Shown in pieces: positions 39,329-47,439 of a DNA stretch of 64,000 nucleotides (position 1 is the stretch's first letter; each line of letters starts with the position of its first letter). The position numbers and the translations under genes are program-made. The notes below the pieces were generated by a model. It did not search any database and had not been told where the DNA came from. It saw nothing but the letters and a program-made list of their open reading frames with translations. Source of the DNA: Methylopila turkensis (GTDB lineage Bacteria; Pseudomonadota; Alphaproteobacteria; Rhizobiales; Methylopilaceae); assembly GCF_027922325.1 (NCBI RefSeq), contig NZ_BSFL01000002.1, positions 866,135 through 930,134 on the forward strand, given 5' to 3'.

Positions 39329-40291
39329 ATGCCGACAACGACGCCCGCCGATCCCGACGTCGTCACGACCCCGACCCGCTTCCGGCCGGAAACGCCCTGG
39401 GCCGGGTACGCGCTCGCGGCCGCAGGCGCGATCCTGTTCTCAAGCAAGGGGATCCTGATCAAGTTCGCCTACGCCGAGGGCGTCGACACCGAGACGCTGC
39501 TCGCGCTGCGCATGGGGCTTTCGGTCCCGGTCTACGTCGCGATCGGGCTGATGGCGGTCGCGCGCGCAGGACGGCCGCAAGCCCTCGACGGGCGCACGCT
39601 CGCGGCCTCGCTCGCCATCGGCCTGCTCGGCTACTGGTTCGCGAGCTATGTCGACTTCCTCGGCCTCGCCTACATCTCGGCGCCGTTTGAGCGGTTGATC
39701 CTGTTCACCTATCCGCTGTTCACGGTGCTGCTCGGCGCGGCCTTCTTCGGCCAGCCGTTTCGCGCGCGGGCGCTGCTCGCCTTCGCGCTCGCCTATGCCG
39801 GGCTGGCGCTGGTGTTCGTGAAGGACGTCGAGGCTGCGGGCTTCGACGCCACGCGCACCGGAACGCTGCTGGTGCTGGCCTCCGCGCTCGCCTTCGCGCT
39901 CTACCAGCTGTTCGCCAAAGGCCAGATCGCGAAGCTCGGGCCGAAGCTCTTCACCTGCATCGCCATGACGGCTGCGGCCGCCGCCGCGATCGTCCAGTTC
40001 CTCGTCGTGCGCGACGTGGGCGTGCTGTCCGAACTCACCGCCAAAGCGTGGCTCTGCGCCGCGATGATCGCGGTGCTCGCCACCATCCTGCCGAGCTTCC
40101 TGCTCTCGGCGGCGCTGCACCGGATCTCGGCGCAGGCGAACGCCGCCATCGGCACGGTGAGCCCGATCGCGACGCTCGTGCTGGCGGCGCTGTTCCTCGG
40201 CGAGCGGGTGACGGCGATCGACGTCGCGGGGTCGGCGCTGGTGCTCGCGGGCGTCGGCTGGTTCACCCTCGCCGAACAGCGCCGGCGCTGA
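39329..40291 (+). CDS. EamA/DMT-superfamily transporter
   Basis: A 320-residue inner-membrane protein with ten predicted helices in two EamA repeats (residues about 25-160 and 170-310). Typical wording: 'GYALAAAGAILFSSKGILIK', 'FERLILFTYPLFTVLLGAAF' and 'TVSPIATLVLAALFLGERVT'. The family exports amino acids, nucleosides or drugs, or imports metabolites; the substrate cannot be assigned. GGGAGGTGATC before the ATG is a strong ribosome site. The gene converges on a HAD phosphatase. Confidence 0.9.
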   Translation: MPTTTPADPDVVTTPTRFRPETPWAGYALAAAGAILFSSKGILIKFAYAEGVDTETLLALRMGLSVPVYVAIGLMAVARAGRPQALDGRTLAASLAIGLLGYWFASYVDFLGLAYISAPFERLILFTYPLFTVLLGAAFFGQPFRARALLAFALAYAGLALVFVKDVEAAGFDATRTGTLLVLASALAFALYQLFAKGQIAKLGPKLFTCIAMTAAAAAAIVQFLVVRDVGVLSELTAKAWLCAAMIAVLATILPSFLLSAALHRISAQANAAIGTVSPIATLVLAALFLGERVTAIDVAGSALVLAGVGWFTLAEQRRR

Positions 40292-40299
40292 AGCCCGCG

Positions 40300-40965
40300 T
40301 CAGGCAGAGCCGGCGAACAGCGCGTCGAGGTCGAGCCCCACGAAGTCCGGCGCGGTGGCGCGGACGTTCCGGAATTCGGCGAAGGCCTCGGCCGGCAGCG
40401 TGGTGGTGATCGCGACCGCCGGCATGCCGCCTCGCCGCGCCGCCTCGACCCCGAGCGGCGCGTCCTCGAACACCAGGCATTCCGCCGGGCTGACGCCGAG
40501 CTTCTCCGCCGCCGCCAGGAACATGTCGGGATGCGGCTTGCCGCGGTAGCCCATCGACGGCTGCACCACCGCGACGAAGCGGTCGCGCAAGCCCAGCCCG
40601 TCGAGCGTGAAGTCGACGTTCTCCGGCGGGGCCGCGGTCGCGACCGCGGCTTTCACGCCGCGCCGGTCCGCCTCCGCCATCAGCGCTGCGAAACCAGCAT
40701 GGGCCGCGAGCCGCGGCGCGTAGAGCCGGCGGTAGATCGCCTCCTTCGCGGCGCCCATGGCCGCGATCTCGGCCGCCGGTCGATCCGGAAAGAGCTCGCT
40801 GATGATCTCGGGGTTGGTCCGTCCGGCGGTGCGGCGAAAGAAGCTCGGCCGGTCGAAGGCGAGGCCAACCTCGGCGTGCCACGCCTCCCAGGCGTCGTCG
40901 TGGACCGCCATGTTGTCCACGAGCGTGCCGTCCATGTCGAAGATCAGCCCGCGGACGGGCGTCAC
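40300..40965 (-). CDS. HAD-superfamily hydrolase, beta-phosphoglucomutase-like
   Basis: A 221-residue HAD subfamily IA protein. Motif I is LIFDMDGTLVDN (nucleophile Asp), motif II lies in VKAAVATAAPPEN, motif III is the Lys in 'YRGKPHPDMFLAAAEKL', and motif IV is LVFEDAPLGVEAA. The cap is helical. It hydrolyses or isomerises small phosphorylated sugars in this family. The GTG start overlaps the rimM stop by 4 nt (GTGA), so it is the last gene of the ffh-rpsP-rimM line in the place where trmD is normally found. Confidence 0.9.
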   Translation of the reverse strand: MTPVRGLIFDMDGTLVDNMAVHDDAWEAWHAEVGLAFDRPSFFRRTAGRTNPEIISELFPDRPAAEIAAMGAAKEAIYRRLYAPRLAAHAGFAALMAEADRRGVKAAVATAAPPENVDFTLDGLGLRDRFVAVVQPSMGYRGKPHPDMFLAAAEKLGVSPAECLVFEDAPLGVEAARRGGMPAVAITTTLPAEAFAEFRNVRATAPDFVGLDLDALFAGSA

Positions 40966-41504
40966 GCGGGCGGCCCCTCGGCCGGCTCGTCGAACAGGCC
41001 TTCGGGCGGATCGATCACGACCCGGCCGCCAGCGACGTCGACCACCGGAACGACCTCGCGGGTGAAGGGCGCGTAGACCGTGCGCCGGGAGCCGGCGAGG
41101 CGCAGCTCGAGCAGGTCGTCGGCGCCGAAATTCTGCACCGACGCCACCTCGCCAACCACCGCGCCGGACATGTCCTCGACCCTGAGGCCGATCAGGTCGG
41201 CCCAGTAGAATTCGTCCTCATCCTCCGCGGGCGGCAGCGCCTCGCGGGGCGTGAACAGGCCGACGCCGTTCAACGCCTCGGCCTGTTCGCGGGTGTCGAC
41301 GCCCTTGAACCGGACGACGACCATGTCGTCCTTGAGACGACGCAGGGCGGCCACCGTGAAGGCGCGCGCGCCATCCGCGGTGGTCACCGGCTTATAGGCC
41401 TTGAGCGACGTCGGGTCGGCGGTGAACGCCTTCACGCGCACCTCTCCCCTTACGCCGTGGGCGGCGCCGATCACGCCGATCTGGACGAGGCGAGGCGAGG
41501 TCAT
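40962..41504 (-). CDS. rimM: 16S rRNA processing protein RimM
   Basis: A 180-residue RimM. The N-terminal OB-like domain starts 'LVQIGVIGAAHGVRGEVRVK', and the PRC-barrel half has 'FYWADLIGLRVEDMSGAVVG' and 'FGADDLLELRLAGSRRTVYA', then 'PFTREVVPVVDVAGGRVVID'. It binds ribosomal protein S19 and helps the 30S head mature. ATG 41504 (GGGAA 8 nt upstream) is preferred over an ATG six codons earlier. The tail DEPAEGPPA is a normal alphaproteobacterial extension. Confidence 0.95.
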   Translation of the reverse strand: MTSPRLVQIGVIGAAHGVRGEVRVKAFTADPTSLKAYKPVTTADGARAFTVAALRRLKDDMVVVRFKGVDTREQAEALNGVGLFTPREALPPAEDEDEFYWADLIGLRVEDMSGAVVGEVASVQNFGADDLLELRLAGSRRTVYAPFTREVVPVVDVAGGRVVIDPPEGLFDEPAEGPPA

Positions 41505-41517
41505 GAGGGACGTTCCC

Positions 41518-41644
41518 GTCATCCCGGCCGGAGCGGCGCAAGCCGCTTAGAGCCGGGATCGTTCGCGAAATGCGGCACGGGACGCGCGCCGACGCAGCAC
41601 AGACGACGATCCCGGCTCTCCGCCTCAGCTTCGGCCGGGATGAC
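41518..41644. repeat. Nested palindromic intergenic repeat (rimM-rpsP)
   Basis: Outer arms GTCATCCCGGCCG (41518-41530) and CGGCCGGGATGAC (41632-41644) are exact complements. Inner arms AGAGCCGGGATCGT (41549-41562) and ACGATCCCGGCTCT (41606-41619) are exact complements too. The 127-bp element fills the gap between rpsP and rimM and would fold as a long cruciform in the transcript. Its form resembles the dispersed palindromic repeats of alphaproteobacterial chromosomes. Confidence 0.8.
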
Positions 41645-41663
41645 GCCCTGTGGAGGCCGAACC

Positions 41664-42011
41664 TTACTCGGCGGCTTCGGCGGACTTGGCAGCTGCCGCG
41701 TCGGCGCGCTCCTGCGCCTTCTTGCCGGGCTGGCCCTTGGTCGGGTTGCTGCGCGCGTCGCGCTTCAGCAGGCCGGCCTGGTCGAGGAAGCGGTGCACGC
41801 GGTCGGTCGGGGTCGCGCCCTTGGCGAGCCACTCCTTGGCCTTCTCGGCGTCGAGCACGACGCGCTCGGCCTCCTTCGGCAGCACCGGGTTGTAGGTGCC
41901 GATGCGCTCGATGAAGCGGCCGTCGCGGGGGTAGCGCGAGTCGGCGACGACGATGCGGTAGAACGGACGCTTCTTGGCGCCGCCGCGGGCGAGACGAATC
42001 TTCAGGGCCAT
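41664..42011 (-). CDS. rpsP: 30S ribosomal protein S16
   Basis: A 115-residue S16. The N-terminus [20 protein letters not shown] and '[20 protein letters not shown]', then '[20 protein letters not shown]' and '[20 protein letters not shown]', are the family core. A 30-residue Ala/Lys-rich tail is added, as in many alphaproteobacteria. It binds 16S rRNA early in 30S assembly. The gene lies between ffh and rimM, each gap holding a palindromic repeat. Confidence 0.97.
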   Translation of the reverse strand: MALKIRLARGGAKKRPFYRIVVADSRYPRDGRFIERIGTYNPVLPKEAERVVLDAEKAKEWLAKGATPTDRVHRFLDQAGLLKRDARSNPTKGQPGKKAQERADAAAAKSAEAAE

Positions 42012-42050
42012 TTTCTGCTTTCCTTAGGTGAATTCTGCGTTTCCGGACTG

Positions 42051-42142
42051 CGTCATGCCCCGGCTCGTCCGGGGCATCCAGGCTCGATCGTCAAGCGCTG
42101 GGCAGCGAGAGGTGGATGCCCCGGACAAGCCGGGGCATGACG
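42051..42142. repeat. Palindromic intergenic repeat (ffh-rpsP)
   Basis: The arms 42051-42080 and 42113-42142 are 30-bp inverted copies with a single mismatch, built on CATGCCCCGGCTTGTCCGGG-type sequence and separated by 32 bp. It occupies most of the gap between ffh and rpsP. It differs in sequence from the repeat between rpsP and rimM. The core ATGCCCCGG...CCGGGGCAT is a common dispersed element in alphaproteobacterial genomes. Confidence 0.85.
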
Positions 42143-42163
42143 ATGCGTGTGTGACGGGCCGCG

Positions 42164-43723
42164 TCATTTCTTCTTCCCGAACCCGCCGGGAAACCCGCCG
42201 CCGAGGCCCGGCAGCTTGGGGCCGCCGCCGAGACCGCCGGGAAAACCAGGCGGCAGGCCGCCGGGCGCGCCGGGAAAGCCGCCGCCGGGGAAGCCGGGCG
42301 GCAACCCTTGCGGCATCTTCCCGGCCTTCAGGTCCTCGAGCGCCTCCGGCGGAATCTGCGGCGCGCCGCCGCCGAAGCCGAGCGCGGCGCCCAGCCCCGC
42401 CAGCGGGCCGCGGCCGGACTTCGCGCCCTTGCCCATCATCTTCATCATGTCCGCCATCTGGCGGTGCATCTTCAGGAGCTTGTTGACGTCCTCGACCTTC
42501 GCGCCCGCGCCCGCGGCGACGCGCTTCTTGCGCGAGGCCTTCAGGATGTCGGGGTTGCGACGCTCGGCCTTGGTCATCGAGTCGATGATCGCGGCCTGGC
42601 GCTTGAACACGCTCTCGTCGATGTTCGCGCCCGCCATCTGCTTCTTCAGGTTGGCGACGCCCGGCATCAGCGACATCACGCCCGACATGCCGCCGAGCTT
42701 CTGCATCTGCAGCAGCTGCTCCTTGAGGTCGTTCAGATCGAACTGACCCTTGCGCATGCGCTCGGCGGTCTTGGCCGCCTTCTCGGCGTCGATCGTGGCC
42801 GCGGCCTTCTCGACCAGCGAGACCACGTCGCCCATGCCGAGGATGCGGTTGGCGATGCGCGCCGGGTCGAAGTCCTCGACCGCGTCGAAGCGCTCGCCGA
42901 CGCCGACCAGCTTGATCGGCTTGCCGGTGACCGCGCGCATGGAGAGCGCCGCGCCGCCGCGGCCGTCGCCGTCGACGCGGGTGAGCACGATGCCGGTGAC
43001 GCCGACCGCCTGGTCGAAGGCGCGGGCGGTCGTCACGGCGTCCTGGCCGGTGAGGGCGTCGGCGACCAGCAGCACCTCGTGCGGGTTGGTCGCCTTCTTC
43101 ACCTCGACCACCTCGGCCATGAGGGCTTCGTCGAGCGTGGTGCGGCCCGCGGTGTCGAGCAGCACCACGTCGTAGCCGCCGAGCCGTCCCGCCTCCATGG
43201 CGCGGCGGGCGATCTGCAGCGCCGTCTGCCCCGGCACGATCGGTAGCGTCGCGACCTCGGTCTGGCGCCCAAGAGTGGCGAGCTGCTCCATCGCCGCCGG
43301 ACGGCGCGTGTCGAGCGAGGCCATCAGCACCTTGCGCTTGTCGCGCGTGGAGAGACGGCGGGCGATCTTGGCGGTGGAGGTCGTCTTGCCCGAGCCCTGC
43401 AGGCCGACCATCAGGATCGGCACCGGAGCGGCCGCGGCGAGGCTGATCGGCTGGGCGTCCGCGCCCAGCATGGCGACCAGTTCGTCATGGACGATCTTGA
43501 CCACCATCTGGCCGGGCGTGACCGACTTCACCACCTCGACGCCGACCGCGCGCTCCTTCACCCGGTCGACGAAGGACCGCACCACCTCGAGCGCCACGTC
43601 CGCCTCGAGCAGGGCGCGGCGGACCTCGCGCATCGCTTCCGAGACGTCCGCCTCGGTCAGCGCGCCGCGTCGGGTCAGCCGGTCCAGTATGCCGCCGAGG
43701 CGGTCGGTCAGGGTGTCGAACAT
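42164..43723 (-). CDS. ffh: signal recognition particle protein Ffh (SRP54)
   Basis: A 519-residue GTPase that binds signal sequences and 4.5S RNA. The N domain (1-85) is followed by the G domain with P loop [37 protein letters not shown] and [13 protein letters not shown]. The methionine-rich M domain contains '[20 protein letters not shown]' and '[19 protein letters not shown]'. After it comes a 65-residue Gly/Pro/Phe-rich tail of GFPGG-type repeats ending in GFGKKK. The usual length is about 455. ATG 43723 is used; a longer upstream reading is not supported by the family. Confidence 0.97.
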   Translation of the reverse strand: MFDTLTDRLGGILDRLTRRGALTEADVSEAMREVRRALLEADVALEVVRSFVDRVKERAVGVEVVKSVTPGQMVVKIVHDELVAMLGADAQPISLAAAAPVPILMVGLQGSGKTTSTAKIARRLSTRDKRKVLMASLDTRRPAAMEQLATLGRQTEVATLPIVPGQTALQIARRAMEAGRLGGYDVVLLDTAGRTTLDEALMAEVVEVKKATNPHEVLLVADALTGQDAVTTARAFDQAVGVTGIVLTRVDGDGRGGAALSMRAVTGKPIKLVGVGERFDAVEDFDPARIANRILGMGDVVSLVEKAAATIDAEKAAKTAERMRKGQFDLNDLKEQLLQMQKLGGMSGVMSLMPGVANLKKQMAGANIDESVFKRQAAIIDSMTKAERRNPDILKASRKKRVAAGAGAKVEDVNKLLKMHRQMADMMKMMGKGAKSGRGPLAGLGAALGFGGGAPQIPPEALEDLKAGKMPQGLPPGFPGGGFPGAPGGLPPGFPGGLGGGPKLPGLGGGFPGGFGKKK

Positions 43724-44156
43724 GAGAGCGCGGGCGCCTCGCATCAGGTGGGCCGGACGGCCTCGTCAGCCAACGCAAAAGGCGCCCGCGGACGTGATCG
43801 TCGGCGGACGTTGACCCCCCGAACTCATGGGACGGGCGGCTTGCGCAGGCGTCTAGGGTCTCAGACGTGGCGCCTACCTACAGGCGCAAGGCCTGAGCGT
43901 CAACCGAACGCGTCCAGAGCGGCCCGGAAGCCGCGACGGAGCGTCGCGCGTCCCGCCGGCCTCTCGCAACCCGCCCGCAACGGGCGTATGTCGTCGGGCT
44001 GCGAGCACACGTCGAGTCCGTCGACGCGCCGGCGAGGGCCCAATAAGGGGGTCGGCGTCGGTCCCGGCGGACCTTCAGCGTCCATATCCGAGGCGGAGCA
44101 GGCCCCTTCGCTCGCACCTGCGCCGCACGGCCTAGAAGCCCGTCGGAGAGACCTTC
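43724..44156. other. Intergenic region upstream of the dapF segment
   Basis: No gene or clear RNA is visible in this 433-bp stretch between divergent ffh and the small secreted gene. It should hold the ffh promoter near its left end. The sequence is GC-rich with several short dyads but no terminator or tRNA-like fold. I looked for the GGAAG-type loop of 4.5S RNA and did not see it. Confidence 0.35.
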
Positions 44157-44315
44157 TTGACCACCATCGCATCCTGCAGCCGCGTCCGCAGAGCCTTCGC
44201 CTGTTGGCCATCGCGCATCGGCGTCGCGGCGCTCGTCCTCCTCGGCGTGAGCTGGGGATCGGAAGCCTTCGCCCAGCACGAGGCCGCCGACGCGGCTTAC
44301 GAACAGGCGACCTGA
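44157..44315 (+). CDS. Small secreted hypothetical protein (52 aa, TTG start)
   Basis: A frame of 52 residues from TTG 44157 with GGAG 8 nt upstream. After a basic lead (SCSRVRRAF) it has a signal-type helix, '[20 protein letters not shown]', cleaved after AFA. About 12 acidic/Ala residues ([13 protein letters not shown]) remain. It lies 92 nt before dapF on the same strand. The codon bias is acceptable but the gene is short, so it remains a candidate only. Confidence 0.35.
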   Translation: MTTIASCSRVRRAFACWPSRIGVAALVLLGVSWGSEAFAQHEAADAAYEQAT

Positions 44316-44407
44316 CCGCGTTTTCGCGGCAGGCTGGCGTTTCGTCGCGGACGGCACGATATGAACGCGGACGGCCGATCCCCGCCGCCCGAACACGCCG
44401 ACGCGCC

Positions 44408-45277
44408 ATGAGCACGCTTCTCGACCGCCCCTTCCTCAAGATGAACGGTCTCGGCAACGAGATCCTCGTGCTCGACCTGCGCGCGGGCGGCGGCCCGGTG
44501 ACCGCCGACGAGGCCAGGGCGCTGGCGCGCGGCCGCGACACCCGCTTCGACCAGCTCATGGCGCTGCATCCCGGCCGCGGCGGCGCCGACGCCTTCATGC
44601 GCATCTACAACGCCGACGGCTCCGAGGTCTCGGCCTGCGGCAACGGCACGCGCTGCGTGGCCTGGGCGCTGATGCGCGAGAGCGGCCGCGGCGAGGCGCT
44701 GCTGGAGACCGCCGCCGGCCCGCTGGCCTGCTCCGCCGGCGACGCGCCCGACCAGATCACCGTCGACATGGGCGCGCCGCGCTTCGGCTGGACCGACATC
44801 CCGCTCGCCGAGGAGTTCGCCGACACCCGCGCGATCGAGTTGCAGGTCGGCCCGATCGACGCCCCGCTGATCCACTCGCCTTCGGTCGCCAATGTCGGCA
44901 ACCCGCACGCGATCTTCTGGGTCGACGACCTCAACGTCGTCGACCTGCGCCGCGTGGGGCCGATGCTGGAGAACCACCCGATCTTCCCGGAGCGCGCCAA
45001 CATCTCGCTCGCGAAGGTCACGTCGAAGTCGGCGCTGACCCTGAAGGTCTGGGAGCGCGGCGCCGGGCTGACGCTCGCCTGCGGCACGGCCGCCTGCGCC
45101 GCCGCCGTCTCCGCCGCCCGCACCCGGCGGACCGGTCGCGACGTGGTCGTCACCCTGCCGGGCGGCCCGTTGCGGATCGTATGGCGCGAAGGCGACGACC
45201 ACATCCTGATGACGGGCCCCGCGACGCTGGAGCACGAGGGCGTCATTCGCGCCGACATGCTGCCCGTCGCCGCCTGA
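44408..45277 (+). CDS. dapF: diaminopimelate epimerase
   Basis: A 289-residue epimerase that converts LL- to meso-diaminopimelate for lysine and peptidoglycan. The two catalytic Cys are present: C77 in SACGNGTRC and C225 in LACGTAACA. The start motif [17 protein letters not shown] and '[14 protein letters not shown]', '[20 protein letters not shown]' fit the family. ATG 44408 is chosen from the conserved N-terminus. In many Rhizobiales dapF is followed directly by mtaB and ftsY; here they lie 4 kb away in the opposite orientation. Confidence 0.96.
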   Translation: MSTLLDRPFLKMNGLGNEILVLDLRAGGGPVTADEARALARGRDTRFDQLMALHPGRGGADAFMRIYNADGSEVSACGNGTRCVAWALMRESGRGEALLETAAGPLACSAGDAPDQITVDMGAPRFGWTDIPLAEEFADTRAIELQVGPIDAPLIHSPSVANVGNPHAIFWVDDLNVVDLRRVGPMLENHPIFPERANISLAKVTSKSALTLKVWERGAGLTLACGTAACAAAVSAARTRRTGRDVVVTLPGGPLRIVWREGDDHILMTGPATLEHEGVIRADMLPVAA

Positions 45278-45383
45278 CGGGGCCGGCGCGCGAGCGCGAA
45301 AACGGCGCGCCGCCGCCCTTGCGCGGCCCAAGGCCTTGTGGCAGGTTCCGCGCGCTTCGCCGGCCCCTGCTTCGCCGGCCGAC

Positions 45384-45458
45384 GCCGCAGTAGCTCAGTG
45401 GTAGAGCACACCATTGGTAATGGTGAGGTCGGGAGTTCAATCCTCCCCTGCGGCACCA
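45384..45458 (+). tRNA. tRNA-Thr (GGT)
   Basis: The 75-nt sequence folds as a cloverleaf. Acceptor GCCGCAG pairs perfectly with CTGCGGC; the anticodon stem CACCA/TGGTG holds loop TTGGTAA with anticodon GGT; the T loop is TTCAATC. CCA is encoded at 45456-45458. It lies alone, 106 nt after dapF. Confidence 0.96.
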
Positions 45459-45644
45459 GCCTTCGCAGCACTTCGATATCTTCGCTAGGTCCGGCCAGTC
45501 GGCCTTAGGGCGCGCGGCGCATTGCCTCTGGCGGAACGTAGCGGCCGATCTCGTCCGAAGCTTTGCGCGGACGCCTTCGCGCGCTTCGACAGCGCCGCGG
45601 GACCCCGTGTTGCCGCCCGACAACACGCTTCTTTCATAAGCAGT

Positions 45645-45667
45645 TTTTGCACTTTTTTAGTGCAAAA
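45645..45667. promoter_or_regulatory. AT-rich dyad upstream of the porin gene
   Basis: TTTTGCACT (45645-45653) and AGTGCAAAA (45659-45667) are exact 9-bp complements separated by TTTTT, followed by GTGTACA. The block is strikingly AT-rich for this chromosome and lies 58 nt before the porin start. It may be an operator or promoter element of the porin, or a terminator for upstream transcription. Confidence 0.45.
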
Positions 45668-45724
45668 CAAGTGTACATACGGGCCATGGCCGACGTTCGG
45701 CCTTGTCTCACGGGGTTTTACCGA

Positions 45725-46384
45725 ATGTTCCTGCGCTCCACCGTCGCCGCCGCGGCGACGCTTCTCGCCACCTCCGCCTTCGCGGCGGACCTGCCCGCCT
45801 ACGAGCCCGCGCCGTCCGTTCTCGTGCCGTCCTTCACCTGGACCGGCCCGTATGTCGGCCTGCAGGCTGGCTACAGCTGGGGCGACGCCAAGTTCCGCGC
45901 CCTCGGCGGCCGCGTCAGCTCCAGCCCGGACGGCTTCGTGGTCGGCGCCTACGCCGGCTACAACTTCCAGCTCGACGGCTCGCCGGTCGTGCTCGGCATC
46001 GAGACCGACTTCAACTACGCCGACATCGACGCCAGCCGGAGCGTCCTGGGCGTCCGCGGCCGGACCCAGACCGACTGGACCGGCGCGACCCGCGCCCGCA
46101 TCGGCTACGCCTTCGACCGCTTCCTGGTCTACGGCGCGGCCGGCGTCGCCTACGCTGATCGTGAAGTCCGCGTCCGTGGCTTCGGCCGCGACAGCAAGAC
46201 CGCGGTCGGCTGGACCGTCGGCGGCGGCGTCGAGTACGCCGCGACCGACAACATCGCGGTGCGGGCCGAGTATCGCTACAGCGACTTCGGCAAGGACAGC
46301 TTCCGCGTCGCCGGCGCCCGCGTGCGCAGCGACTACGACGAGCATCGCGTGATGGTCGGCGTCTCCTATAAGTTCGGCTGGTAA
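45725..46384 (+). CDS. Omp25/Omp31-like outer-membrane beta-barrel protein
   Basis: A 219-residue porin-like protein. The start at 45725 gives a signal peptide, 'FLRSTVAAAATLLATSAFAA', directly followed by DLPAYEPAP, the usual lead of this rhizobial family. The mature part has eight amphipathic strands with 'FTWTGPYVGLQAGYSWGDAK', 'GFVVGAYAGYNFQLDG', 'TRARIGYAFDRFLVYGAAGV', 'GWTVGGGVEYAATDNIAVRA' and 'EYRYSDFGKD', and ends in an aromatic residue (SYKFGW). It stabilises the outer membrane. A strong terminator follows. Confidence 0.93.
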   Translation: MFLRSTVAAAATLLATSAFAADLPAYEPAPSVLVPSFTWTGPYVGLQAGYSWGDAKFRALGGRVSSSPDGFVVGAYAGYNFQLDGSPVVLGIETDFNYADIDASRSVLGVRGRTQTDWTGATRARIGYAFDRFLVYGAAGVAYADREVRVRGFGRDSKTAVGWTVGGGVEYAATDNIAVRAEYRYSDFGKDSFRVAGARVRSDYDEHRVMVGVSYKFGW

Positions 46385-46405
46385 GTTCTTCGGCTGACCG
46401 AACCG

Positions 46406-46435
46406 GGCCCCGCAGCGTCGCTGCGGGGCCTTTTT
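46406..46435 (+). terminator. Rho-independent terminator of the porin gene
   Basis: GGCCCCGCAG (46406-46415) and CTGCGGGGCC (46421-46430) form a perfect 10-bp stem with a CGTCG loop, followed by TTTTT. Confidence 0.9.
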
Positions 46436-46715
46436 CTTTGGCGGTGCCTGCCGCGCGGCCAACCTGAAGAACACCCATCAGACGTATTGCTATCGCCTCA
46501 AGGACCGGTCGCGCGCCGCCCAAGCATCAGACGATACACGTCAATCATCGGCGCCTCCGCCGCTTTTGCAATACTTCCCGACAGAAATGGAAAATGTGCC
46601 ATTGCCTAAGCTTTGGCAGTGAGTGTCCGTTGATAAGCCACCCGAAAAGGGGGCGCGAGCGCCGTCAGAACACAGGCGGCGCCGCATAAACGACGCTCTG
46701 GGGAGTACAAACGCC

Positions 46716-47018
46716 ATGACCAAGTCTTTGGTCGCTTTCGCATCGGTCCTGTTGCTCTCGGGAACGGCCGCCGTGGCCGCCGAGTGGGCCGCGTTCAAGA
46801 CCCTCGACGCCGACGGCAGCGGCCGCATCAGCCGCGTCGAATGGGAGAAGAACGTCGGCAAGCTGAAGCTCGATCCGGCGCCGGTGTTCACCGCGATGGA
46901 TTCGAACAGCGACAACGGCATCGACGAAGAGGAGTGGGCTGCGGCCGAGAAGCTGGCGCAGAGCTACACCGCGCGGTGCCGCGAGGCCTCGGCCTCCTGG
47001 TGCAAGGACGCCAAGTAA
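46716..47018 (+). CDS. exported EF-hand protein
   Basis: A 100-residue protein with a signal peptide (LVAFASVLLLSGTAAVAAEW) and two canonical 12-residue EF-hand loops, DADGSGRISRVE and DSNSDNGIDEEE. All oxygen ligands, the central Gly in the first loop, and Glu12 in both are present. Two Cys near the C-terminus (RCREASASWC) could form a disulfide. It probably binds Ca2+ in the periplasm. GGGGAG lies 9 nt before the ATG. The 280 bp upstream hold no gene that I can support. Confidence 0.82.
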   Translation: MTKSLVAFASVLLLSGTAAVAAEWAAFKTLDADGSGRISRVEWEKNVGKLKLDPAPVFTAMDSNSDNGIDEEEWAAAEKLAQSYTARCREASASWCKDAK

Positions 47019-47067
47019 GTCCCGTTCTGACCTGACCACGCCTCTGTCCTAGGCATCGACGATCCAG

Positions 47068-47101
47068 CCCGAAACCCGGAAGTCGACTTCCGGGTTTCGG
47101 G
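47068..47101. terminator. 34-bp perfect palindrome after the EF-hand gene
   Basis: CCCGAAACCCGGAAG (47068-47082) and CTTCCGGGTTTCGGG (47087-47101) are exact complements around TCGA, so every base is paired in the two strands. It lies 50 nt after the EF-hand stop codon. It would act as a strong terminator hairpin even without a T run, in both directions. Confidence 0.65.
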
Positions 47102-47439
47102 CGCCCCCGCAGGCGCTAGGCGTCTGGTCGCGCCGGAATGCCGCGCAGCGACCGAGGCCATCGGGATCGCGCGCAGGACCCGCGCGCGTCGCGCTCCAAT
47201 ACGCGAGCGCCTCCATTTTCCACCGCGAATCGCTTGCCGCCTGGTCCTCTCTTCGGCTTGGCCCGGCCGCATGGATCCTCTCCTGGAAGCTCTGGCTCTG
47301 ACGACCGCCGCGCCCCGCGCGGGAGGGTGGGACGCGACCGGCCCGACGGCCGAGAAAGCGATCGACCGCTCGATTCTGGATTGATTTTGGATTTTATTGG
47401 TATCTATATGGCTCCGCCGAGAAGCGGGGCACAAACGCA
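47102..47439. other. Intergenic region before lysE-like gene
   Basis: The 338 bp contain no gene I can support. The last 60 bp (47370-47412) are AT-rich (TTGATTTTGGATTTTATTGG and TATCTATAT) and probably carry the exporter's promoter. The remainder is GC-rich and without long repeats. Confidence 0.4.

Noticed and set aside
43724..44156. 4.5S (SRP) RNA gene next to ffh
   Set aside because: I found neither the conserved tetraloop region nor a long helical fold on either strand.
43487..44407. Upstream extension of dapF into a very long frame
   Set aside because: The frame is open back to ffh by chance. It is Arg/Ser/Pro-rich there, and conserved DapF begins at 44408.
46436..46715. Possible short gene between the porin and the EF-hand protein
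   Set aside because: A frame of about 60 codons is open but lacks a proper start and ribosome site, and its composition is unlike that of the neighbours.
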